Positions 38,402-47,995 of a stretch of DNA of 64,000 nt are shown piece after piece (within the stretch, counting starts at the first letter, position 1; every line of letters starts with the position of its first letter). Both the position numbers and the translations under genes were made by a program. Under the pieces are notes generated by a model. It worked only from the letters and a program-made list of their open reading frames with translations. It ran no database searches and had not been told where the DNA came from. The stretch is from Blastomussa wellsi (taxonomy: Eukaryota > Cnidaria > Anthozoa > Scleractinia > Plerogyridae), in contig OX393568.1 in assembly GCA_947652115.1 (NCBI GenBank), forward strand, positions 20,132,621 to 20,196,620, read 5' to 3'.

Positions 38402-41400
38402 CTAATCAAAACACTTCAATTTTCCCAGCGTGTGAAAGCCGAACTCGCGATTGAGTTTTCCAGCGTCTCCAAACCTAAGTTGTAACACGGGTAGGGTAGC
38501 TCTGTCTGTTATCATCCCCTCATCGTAACGCAGGACGTAATCGTTGGCGTCGCAGTTACATATCCCTCCCTTTGCGCATGTATTGTTCACCCCGCATGCG
38601 CACATTCCGCTGTCGGGTGGAGCTCCGCCCCAGTACGTCATCTTCTCTCCGTCACGTGACACCCACCATCCTACGGGTGAACCGGCGTTCAGAAGCAGCG
38701 AGTTCATGCAGTCATACCGGATAAACTGCTCGCAGCTGGCCGAGGCATTTATTACGGACACAATCTGAGCCAAAGAAGCCTTTGCATAGTTGATATTTCT
38801 TTTGTAGCAGCCTGGTGGATCACAAGTGATTATTTGCATTCTGTTCTCGCTGTCGTGATTAAAAGTGGTTGTTCCGATACCATTTTTATCCTCCATGTCA
38901 CAGAAGGCTTGAAAAGCAGAAACTGGGCCTTCAATATCCGGGTCTATCCGATATTCTTTACTTTCAGTGTAACCAAGCTGCCTCCATTCGGTGCAGGTCC
39001 GAACCAATACGTCCAACTCGACTTCAATTTCAATGGAAGTGATTATATTCTTTGCCGTGCATTTGTAAAAGCCAATCGCATCAAAGGAGGCGTTGGGAAT
39101 AATCAGAGTTCCATTTTTAAAGACCCGAGACCCAGGCGGCAAATCGCCATCTTTCTTTAACCACGTGACAACTGGAACGAATTCTCCGCTGTCTGCTGCG
39201 CATGTCAAAATGACGTCATCCCCAACATGGGCGTGCGTTTTTTTCTTTGGAAGAGCAACAAACCTCAAGCGAGGGACTACAGTCACTTCAAGAAGGACAG
39301 TAACCTCGTTGAAAATGTTTTTAGCTGAACAAGTGTACAGGCCGCCGTCTTCAAGTTGAATTCTGCGAAATTCCACTTTGCCTGAATCTAAGTGCGTTCC
39401 CTCAGGGGAGAGGTTTGTACTTGTTTTGTTCCACGTAATTTCCGGTTCAGGTCGTCCAAATGCTGGACAGCGGAGTGTAAAGTGGCTTTCCTCTTCCACA
39501 AACGTCTGTGGTGAATGTTCCAGGACGCGAACAGGTACTAAAACAAAAAACACAAATAGGCCCGCAATGCATAGACATGTTTAACAGTAACATACATTTT
39601 GAACAAGATTTGACTACTTCAGCAAAAAGATATTTTGATTAAGTTCCAGTTTACCTTATTATAGGAAATTAACAATGCATGTAATTAACGCGAAAATTCG
39701 CGTTAATTTTATGTATCTTAATTTACCTCATTGTTAATTAAAATGACGTTGATTGAAAGCATCGTTATTTTAAGACACCTTTTTATCAGCAACGTTACAA
39801 TTAATCTACGTTTCCGTCAGAGTCCGTTGACGCATCTTAATTTAATATTGACTTTAAAATGCCCTTCGATTCGTCAATATACCGATCGTCTTCTCCAAGG
39901 GGATAAGTCACTTCTTCAACTTTCGTGCGCAAAATATCTATCGCATTTTTGTCATCCGATTTCATGCCCTAGTTTGTATGGCTACCTTGCTGGAAATACA
40001 TGGAAATTCGCGTTAATTAAACGTACGTAAACATAACTTTTCGAAAATTCGCGTTAATTTTATAACGCGTAAATTTTTTTCGCGTTGTTAACATGCTTCG
40101 TTGTATTCTTATAATAAGGTAGTTTAAACTAATTAAGATGATCTTCTAACGAAACTACTCAACGGATCCCGTGTCCACAGGCTCACCTTGAACAGTCAAG
40201 TTAGCTTCTGCTTCAACCTCACCAACAAAATTCAACGCCTTGCAAACATAAGTACCATGATCACTTGGGACAGCGTGCAATATCATCAATGAGCCGTCAA
40301 TCAAAATGAAGTGCCGTTCTTCTTGTAGGTCGCCGTCCACTCGGCTCCAGATCACATCAGGTCTCGGCATTCCGTCGGTTTTACACACAAGCGATGCTGT
40401 GTCATTTTCTTGTACGATAACGGACTGCGGTTCTTCAAGAAAGGCGGGCATAGAGGGCGTGAGAAGGCCCCCTAATTCTGATCCTGCGAGATCAAGAAAA
40501 GAGTCACGTTTAGATTACGTAACTTCAAGCATTGAGTAGCGAGAGGTGAAAGCTTCTAGAAATGTAGGCTGTCGCTGTGCGCTTTCAGTATAATGTCCGT
40601 GGTTACACATGGAGAATTTGGAAACATTTAGAGGAAATTTGGCTCCAGATAGTTTACATTAACATCTCTGGGGTTGCATAAAGCCATGTCCAATTATTCT
40701 TCAAGGAGACGAGTTTCGAGGTGATTTAGGCAATGTTCAAAGTTTAGTTTTCGGGTGCCATGCCATGACTTGCAGTAGACTGTGAACTGCAATAATTTTA
40801 ATTTTTCTCGCGCTCGTTCATTCTCTTCAACTGGTTCACGTAAAAATAACGAGAAAAAAGAAATTTGACAAAGGAGCGCGATCGCAAGTTACAATGCGTA
40901 GCTTCAGTTCTTAATTGGGTATGATGCGTGGATGCGATGCGTGTCTCTGTCAGTAGGTTTCAGGATACATTTACAATTGTATTTCTGTATAAGCAAGACC
41001 ACAACTACAAACCAATCAAACGTGCCGTAGACCTAGAACAGTAAATATTTTAAGAGAGTAGGTACAAAACGGTAAAATTCTCTACCTGTACATTTTCTTT
41101 TAGAAGGTTGTTTTACAGACCGAAATATCTGTTTCAACTCTTCTCCCTGCCGTGGGGATCCGTTTACCGGTTTTGGCGGTTTCTGAGTATTCTTTTACGG
41201 TCTCCGAGTATAGTTCACTGTGGATGGTATCACATACCTGAGTCACCTTTTTCCCCTTTCATCCCTGGCACACCCCTCTCCCCCTGTTTCCCAGGAGGAC
41301 CCGGTATCCCCGCAAGTCCCCTGTCTCCTTTAGGCCCTTGAGATCCTTGAACACAGATGGTTTCGTCCTTCGCACAGATCTCGTTCTCAAGAAGATATTT

Positions 41401-43801
41401 CAACCGACTTTGGGTGATCTCCTGGATACACGACGTTAGTTCTCTACTGCATGTCGTGCTGTTTACTCGTAAAACCATACTTTCCCTCCTGGCTCTATGT
41501 CTGTTTGGTGGATTCATGTCTGAAATCAACAAACAGTCACTTGTTTGGTACAGCAGCTAATGAAATAATTTATATGTAATCACGCACGTGTGCGTTTGCT
41601 GAAGTTTAGCTAGAAAATGTTGGGTAGCGCGCAAAATATTTCTTTGCCGCGTCATTTCAAGTTCGTTCGAAAGCGATTAAAAGGTTCCCATTTAAGAATT
41701 CCTCAAAACTAACAGTGGGGTTGCGCGGGGCTGAACTGCTTGCTGTTTCCTTAATCTCGTCCCGACCCCTCGCTCGTAAGTTGCTGCTGGCTCTTTTTAA
41801 AGGACGTTCGCCCAAATTGTTTTTATATAATGAGCCAAATCACGGACGTATTTTGATTGGTTCCTACTTATATGATCTTTCGCGTGTGTTCTGTAATAGA
41901 TCATAGGTAGGAACCAATCAAAATGCGAACATAATTGGGGTTATTGCATAATTGTTAAATGTACATCCTTATAACTGCGCACGTAATTTATGTCATGTCG
42001 CAACGTCACACCAGGTCATGCATCGAGCGTGCGCACTTTTTTTAACAACAAAAACAACAATTTATTTATTTATTTACAAATTTATAAGAAGGGTAAAGGG
42101 CTTGTCCCGCAAATAGCCGCAAAGCTAGTTGAGGCGGGACAAGATGAACATGAGAAACATAATAGAAAAGACAAATCACAAATCACTGGGAAAACTTCCC
42201 ACCAAACACTTATAGGGCTGGTAGTCATTGCGTCAACACCCACTTAAATGATCGATGAACCCTATTTTAACGGATCACTTTTTTGCGAAAAAAATGAAAC
42301 AAAAATCTGTCCATAAAAGCTTTACTGTTTTGTTCCACACACGTTCGAATTCCGCTTTTCGACATGTTTGAGTTTTCGTTTTGCTTTCAGGGTTAAGTCT
42401 TACAAAAAAGAATGGTCACACAAGGAGTTATTCACACAACAAATGCACTTCTACAAAATATGACCAAGATTGTTTGCCTGTGTTGACGCATCTTGAATAT
42501 TTTAACTATAACTGAACCTGTAGACCCAATACTGAATTATGAGCGCCAATTTACGCCAAAAATCAGGGTAGTTTTCCACATGCTTTATCTCTGAAACGAA
42601 GTAGGTGATCCCTGGGGTGGGACTCGCATATGAAAGGGGCGGGATGCTCATCGTCTCGCTTAGGGGTGTAAATTTCGGATTTTGGTCTCACTTCGGGTGT
42701 TCAGGGCAAGACGCCATTATATTTAGCCGTGAAGGGCGGGCTCGTTTAGGGTTGCCCGTAAAAAAATATAAAAATATATATTTAATATGTATATTTTTAA
42801 TTCTCTTTTAGGGGTCAAAAAAAGTTTTGGCCACGCCCAGGTCGGTCTCCTTTATGGGTTGAATTCAAAATTTCCGGCGAGCATCCCCGCCCCTTTCATA
42901 TGTGAGTCCTCCCCCCACCGGAGGTGACCCCCACCTCTTTTTGCACTCCTGACACAAGTAACTCATTATCTAACAGCTATAAAAATTATTAAGTAAATCT
43001 ACCGACTAGGAAATTTTCATGCGAACGCTTTTAATTTGTCCGGTTAAATTTCTGCCAAGTTTTCCTTTTCCACCAACTTGATAATCCCTATCTCCAGCCT
43101 CGTTTTCACCTCCCGTTAAAGAAAACAAGCCTCTTTTATTCCCAGGTCCCCATGTCTTACTTGTATCAATCACGCAGACAGAAACGTTTCTCCTTCCGCT
43201 GTTTCGCGTGTCCCTTTACAATACTGTAACGAAGCCAACTTCCACCCTTTGCCCTTTGCTCTCTATAGCAGAAACAACATGCTAGACAATTTATTAACTA
43301 CTTCGCATTTTTTTGCATTCCATTTATCTTACCCGAGTACTATATATCCCCATCATAAATCTAGTTACACTGAAATAATATCATCCTCACTAATGAGCTA
43401 ATGCTATTGAACATCGCGTGCCGTCTCCTTCCTATCTTATCTGTAGGGCTTAGTTATGCGTATGAAACATCTAATAACAAACAAAGACAATGTGTGCCAG
43501 ATAACAGGCGGAGAGAGAAAAGATACCTTAAAGAAAATTAAAGACAAGAAAGTTGAAGATGAAGTTATCAAAGTAATAGGTTTCGTTTTAGTTGCAGGTA
43601 AAACTACTGAATCAATCTAGATATGAACGAATAGCTTTGCATCTTGTGCTCAAGTGGTATCAAAACTTTACCTGAATCAGCCAGACGTTCAAGTAATTCT
43701 ACTCGCTCAGACAATTGACGACGTTCTTGTAAAATCACCAATGCCAAAAGAAGGCAAAACGTGAGAGCTGCGAAGGAAATAAATGTCGCAGTCTTGGACA
43801 T
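38402..43801 (-). CDS. Type II membrane protein: collagen, three Ig, fibrinogen/Caspr-like domain
   Basis: Four exons: 43801-43672, 41519-41238, 40483-40187 and 39537-38402 (stop TAG). All internal junctions are phase 1 and join cleanly, giving 614 aa. Residues 6-24 are a membrane anchor without a clear cleavage site; 28-42 form a short coiled coil. R52-A-R-R55 fits a furin site. Cysteines 67, 74, 92 and 99 precede 12-13 Gly-X-Y triplets (102-138). The Ig domain in exon 3 shows VCKTDG, IWSRVDG and GTYVCKA; two more in exon 4 show LRCPAF...TWNK...YTCSAKN and LTCAAD...TWLKKDG...YKCTAKN. The last ~200 residues resemble the fibrinogen-like domain of neurexin IV/Caspr: CEQFIRYDC, GWWVSRDG, YWGGAPPDSGMCACG, CNCDAND. 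Likely a trimeric surface or shed adhesion or recognition protein; Ig plus fibrinogen recalls invertebrate FREPs. Function is inferred. Confidence 0.85.
39648..40126. repeat. DNA foldback element, ~480 bp, in Ig gene intron 3
   Basis: AGTTTACCTTATTATAGGAA at 39648 is mirrored by TTCTTATAATAAGGTAGTTT ending at 40126. Internal AATTAACGCGAAAATTCGCG / TTAATT palindromes recur at 39685, 40005 and 40045. It fills most of the 649-bp third intron. A related half copy lies at 44596-44720. Confidence 0.7.
41836..41940. repeat. Foldback element, family D copy 2
   Basis: ATTTTGATTGGTTCCTACTT and ATATGATC at the left mirror GATCATAGGTAGGAACCAAT and CAAAAT at the right. It lies in the first intron of the collagen/Ig/fibrinogen gene. 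A half copy lies at 37885-37985. Confidence 0.75.
42610..42925 (+). repeat. Dispersed repeat, copy 2 (partner at 4.8-5.1 kb)
   Basis: Collinear with 4783-5060 over the same ordered landmarks. The ends carry inverted short motifs (ACTCGCATATGAAAGGGGCG near 42625 and CGCCCCTTTCATATGTGAGT near 42890), so this copy is better preserved and has terminal inverted repeats of about 20 bp. It lies in intron 1 of the collagen/Ig/fibrinogen gene. Confidence 0.65.
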
Positions 43802-44152
43802 TGTACTATTTCCGATGCTGCCACGGTTTCGTGGTCAGATGGACGAATAATCGCCTTTTTGAAGTACTCTTGCCGAACAATCATGAACTAAGTATTCTTT
43901 ATTGATAATACTGCTGTATCGCATTTTGACAAACAATAGTCTTGTTTGAAAGAGAATCAGAAACGCGATTTAAGTGGAAACAGCTGATTTGTGTCAATTA
44001 ACATTAATCGTCCAACTAATTTAATTTTATCTATGTTTATGCTGCTATTATTTATTTACTTAGCTTTGGAGGTGTCCAAATAGAAAGCTCTGCTCCTTTG
44101 GACACCGTACACGTATTAACTAACTAAATAAATAAATTACTTTTGTTTAGAC

Positions 44153-44365
44153 GCTGGGGCCGTGTGTTCCAGATCGAATTGGAATTTAGAAATGTTGTTT
44201 TTTTGTGGAGGGAGGAAAACCGGAGAGCTCGGAGAAAAACCCTCGGCGGGAGGACGAGAACCAACAACAAACTCAACCCACATATGACGCCGGGTCCTGG
44301 AATCGAACCCGGGCCACAATGGTGGGAGACGAGCGCTCTCGCCAGTGCGCCATCCCTCTACATTA
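44153..44365 (-). repeat. tRNA-derived SINE
   Basis: On the minus strand the unit begins GGATGGCGCACTGGCGAGAG (A-box-like) and CGCTCGTCTCCCACCATTGT, then GGCCCGGGTTCGATTCC (B box). A tail follows with CATATGTGGGTTGAGTTTGT, GGTTCTCG, GAGGGTTTTTCTCCGAG and CTCTCCGGTTTTCCTCCCTC. A tRNA-like head with a fixed non-tRNA tail is the SINE layout, and I recognise this tail from coral and anemone sequences. The acceptor stem does not pair, so it is not a tRNA gene. Confidence 0.75.
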
Positions 44366-44595
44366 TGGCCTAATGTCATTTTGCTTCTTTATATTTTCTT
44401 TGTTTATGATAAAAAATAGTGGACTATATCAGGAAGCTCCACTCATCGGGAATCGTTTGGTTAGACGTCACCTTATATGGCCATCAAATTTTCCTTCCGG
44501 GAGGGGGTGGGGAGTCTAAAGTTATAAACAGCGGGAAACGGAAAATAAAAATGAAGGTATATGCGAAAGAGGTGTCATTTTCTGTTGATGGTTAT

Positions 44596-44720
44596 GAAAG
44601 AGTACCTTATTACAGGAAATCGACGATGCTCGTTGGCAACACGAATAAAATTTCCGTTGCACAATAGTTAGGTTTACATATTAAAATTAACGCGAAATTT
44701 TCGAAAACAATGTGCGCCAA
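44596..44720. repeat. Half copy of the 39.6-40.1 kb DNA element
   Basis: AGTACCTTATTACAGGAAAT is followed about 80 bp later by TTAAAATTAACGCGAAATTT and TCGAAAAC. This is the same order of end and AATTAACGCG block as the foldback in intron 3 of the collagen/Ig gene. Confidence 0.5.
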
Positions 44721-44780
44721 ACTTTATTTTACACAAATTTGTTGCACTGCAGCATACATATTTAAAGGATAAAGTAGTAT

Positions 44781-44830
44781 ATGTTTTTTTTTTGTTTGTT
44801 TTTGTTTTTGTTTTTGTTTTTTTTTTTTTC
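44781..44830. repeat. T-rich (GTTTTT)n simple repeat
   Basis: A run of T interrupted by regularly spaced G, giving GTTTTT units, ending in a 14-T run. It could be the poly-A tail of a retroelement inserted on the minus strand, but no body is recognised next to it. Confidence 0.7.
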
Positions 44831-45039
44831 CACTTCGCCAAAGTTGTGACAAACGGTGCACGACGCAGGTGGTATTGGTTAGGTCCTTTCTAGACTACTG
44901 ATAAAAACAGCAGCATTTCCAGTCATTGTTAATAGCTCATTGTTATCATGTTATTCCTCCGTAAATGGATCGACTGAGAAGGGACACTCACTTGCTCCTG
45001 GCATTTTGTAGCGCGAAAACCAGTCGAAAGAAATTTTGA

Positions 45040-45235
45040 ACTCAATTCTTACAGTCTTTCCCGTAAAACCGTGAACACCAGAAAAATTTTCTGGAATGTT
45101 TATTGTGTAGTGACCAATCGCAGCAAAGTTCAGGACACGCGTACAAACCTCAAAACCACAAACTAATGACCGTTGCTGTTTGCGGTTTAGTTTTCTCACA
45201 CCTGATTGGCTTTTTCTTTGTAACACAATAACATT
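45040..45235 (-). repeat. Dispersed repeat, family E copy 1
   Basis: Reverse complement matches 48520-48735 closely: GCCAATCAGGTGTGAGAAAA, CTAA(A/G)CC(G/A)CAAACAGCAAC, GTTTTGAGGTTTGT, CGTGTCCTGAACTTT and GATTGGTCACT(A/G)CACAAT in the same order. The CCAATCAG/GATTGGTCA marks are themselves inverted within the unit. No coding capacity is conserved. Confidence 0.7.
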
Positions 45236-45817
45236 CCATAAACATTTCTGGCGTTCACGAGGCGTCGATAGTGGATCGATAGTGGAGCTATGAGCAGATA
45301 AAATTTTGCTCTAATAAAGTGCATCTTTAATTTTCCTACAGTATAAAGGAAATCATTTTTTTTGTAAAAAAAAAGATATAGAAAGGGGTAACATGTTTGG
45401 ACTTCTGGGCGGAGCCTCCCTGTGGTGATAAAACTTTGTTGAGCATTCCCCACCCCCTCCTGGAAGGAAAATTTGCTGTCCATGTAAAAGCACAGATAAC
45501 GTCAAACCAAGCGATTCATGAACCATGTCAGTTATTCAGTTATTCTCTGCATGGTCTACTATACATTCTGAGCGGAACTGTCTTCAGATCGTGCAGATGC
45601 TACTGAATGCATTTAAATCATCATTATACACCAGGACAAATTCCCGGAGTTGATCAATCGTATCCGGTTGAGCTGTTCAAATTCCTGGGATGAATCTGAT
45701 TGGTTTAGAGGCAATGGTATCTGAGCTCATATACCATTGACCTACAAATATGGTAGGTGCACGCGTAAAGAATGCATTTTTCGCAATGTTTGTACAATAT
45801 TTTGGGGGCGTTATTAA

Positions 45818-45937
45818 TAAAACAATTATTCCACTCGCGCTTATTGCATATGAGATGGTTATAGCCAGCTCGGCGCTACGCGCCTCGTTGGCTATCTACC
45901 ATCCCATATCCAACGCGCCCTCGCGGAATAATTGTTA
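45818..45937. repeat. Foldback element, ~120 bp
   Basis: AACAATTATTCC and GCGCTTATTGCATATGAGAT plus GGTTATAGCCA at the left mirror TGGCTATCTACCATCCCATA, TCCAACGCGC and GGAATAATTGTT at the right. The loop is around GGCGCTACGCGCC. It is a typical MITE structure. Confidence 0.75.
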
Positions 45938-46530
45938 ATTATAAAAATGTTCGAGGAATGGCGCGCTATAATTGGTCAGTTTGAGTTCATTGCACGCCGT
46001 TTAGATCACGGGCGTGCTTTTTCGAGTTATCATGCACTCTTTGAACGCGCGCAATTTCTTTAAAACATTTTAGAAACTAAATGAAAACTTGCACTCATGC
46101 TTTGTTGAGTTAGATAAGCACTTGAGAATTTTTAAGAACAATATTGTTAAAAAATGCGTAGCGTCTTGTTCAGGTGATACAAAAGTTTTTGATTTTTTTA
46201 ACGCTATTGTTCGGGTTATGTTCACCGACGTTTCGGCAGTGCTGCCTTCTTCAACATGCGATCCTGAAGAAGTGTGATCGTTCTTCTTCACAACACCAGT
46301 CAGATACACGATTTTGAAATTAACTTATCTTGTTTTTATTTTATTACACATAAAAAGTTATTTCTATACAAAAAGAAAAGATATGCTGGAGGATACATGT
46401 TTAGATAAACAGCAGTCGCCTTCTCGTGCACGTGCGACAGATATCTAGGTTGTCACTCATCCAAACCCAACCCAACCCAGGTTGGGCCACAAATGCAACC
46501 AGTTTCTATTTGTTTCTGTCTGGACATGTA

Positions 46531-46717
46531 ATAGGCCATTTCCGAGTTCTCTTTTGCCTCAGTGTCAAAACGAGTCTAAGTGCGAAACCATTGTTATGAA
46601 AATGTGTTTTACCTGCATCTTCGTTCTCATGCAAAACGAGCTCATTTCCATATGAATAGTTCCGCACTTAGACTCGTTTTGAAACAGAGGGAAAAGGGAA
46701 CTCGGAAATGGCCTATT
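46531..46717. repeat. Foldback element, family A copy 2
   Basis: AATAGGCCATTTCCGAGTTC at the left is the exact mirror of GAACTCGGAAATGGCCTATT at the right. AAACGAGTCTAAGTGCG is likewise mirrored by CGCACTTAGACTCGTTT. The other copy is at 17371-17533. Near-identical arms suggest a younger copy. Confidence 0.85.
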
Positions 46718-47749
46718 CAATGTACAAAATCTAAATTATAACTTACATTAATCTCTGTTTTTCAGAAAAATATTGCAAAATTGCGTTTTGAAAACTAACA
46801 TATTAAGTTTAATAACCTCGTCCAATATAAATTAGAGAAAAAGATTAAAATGATGGATTTTCTTTAGCTTTACATCGCAGCCTACATGAAAAAAGCCGAC
46901 ATACATAGTTTTCTTTAGAGAAAGTTACACGAGAGAATTTAAAGAAATGATCACTAAAAGGAACTTGTCTTCAGTTGGTAATTTGAGTAAGTCTTATGTG
47001 AAATGTATCATCCCTACTTGTAGAATGAAGTGTCACCTTCATGGGAGCGGTCCTTGTTTTTGTCTGTGTTCTTTGATCTCAAAATTGAAAATTATCCAAA
47101 ATTTAGTTGAAAATTTAATTTATCCAAAATTTAGTCTGACAAACTTTCTAGACAGAGAAAATTAAAATGTAACAGTAGGTATAGTGAATGCCAGAGGAGC
47201 ACAGTCAATATTAAAATAAAATTAAAAGTGCAAATTTGTAAAATGCTGCCAGTTCTAAGATGAATTATTGATAGTTCTGTCCTTTTAGGTAACAAAAACA
47301 ATTTGACATAAAAATATATATTTCCTAATATTGCTGTGGAAAACCAAGAATGTAGACTTAAGATAGTAATAATTATTAAAATCTATTTATTTGATACACT
47401 CTATTTAATCATGATTGAAATTCTCTTAATAGCCCTTTCTGCATTCTGTTGCATATACAAGATGGCTGAACCTGTAAAAGAAAAAGAAGAAAAAAACGAA
47501 CAAGCAAGTGATGTAGAGACTGCTCCTTTAAGAACCTTACACAACTATTGTATTGTATTTTTTATAACTAGACCGCTTGCAAAAATCTCTCTCAAAAGAT
47601 GGTTACACATCACAGCAATCGACAAAGCCATGAAAATGGCAGGCATAATCTTTTTGTTGATGATCAGTGCTTTGCGCATGACTTGCCCACAAAATTGCCC
47701 AAGCATATGGAGAACTAGGACTACTTCATCTTATAGTGTTTGCCCATAG

Positions 47750-47925
47750 TCAGGGTTACCCCCCAGCTTTAAATTTTCTGGTACTCATTTGTACAGCTGG
47801 GTGGAGAGAGAGGTACTATGGAGTAAAGTGTCTTCCCAAGAACACAGCACAGTGACCCGGCCAGGGCTCGTACCCGGACCACTTAATTTGGAGTCCAGGG
47901 CACTATTGATCTTTCCATGACCAGC
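47750..47925. repeat. SINE-like repeat, family C copy 2
   Basis: CAGCTGGGTGGAGAGAGAGG, AGTAAAGTGTCTTCCCAAGA, ACACAGCACAGTGACCCGGC and CAGGGCTCGTACCCGGACCA follow in order, matching the family at 32.8 kb and 49.2 kb. The CCCGGACC block resembles an inverted B box. It lies just downstream of the Kunitz/thyroglobulin gene. Confidence 0.65.
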
Positions 47926-47995
47926 TATACTACTGATGAAAAACAGTCAATGTACTACAAACTTACATGTCACAATACTTGGGACTTGTCTGCCT

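Larger units (their letters stand above)
43802..47995. other. Intergenic, repeat-rich
   Basis: No gene is supported between the collagen/Ig gene start and the Kunitz gene end. It holds a SINE, a T-rich run, a half element, several foldbacks and a family C copy, each listed separately. The frame at 47336-47749 (+) has no recognisable domain. Confidence 0.5.

Noticed and set aside
44281..44365. Possible tRNA gene on the minus strand
   Set aside because: A and B boxes are present but the acceptor stem does not pair and a SINE tail follows, so it is a SINE.
44951..45226. 91-codon open frame on the minus strand
   Set aside because: It overlaps a dispersed repeat also found at 48.5-48.7 kb, where the frame is not conserved.
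47336..47749. 137-codon plus-strand frame
   Set aside because: AT-rich, no domain, ends next to a SINE-like repeat; no splice support.
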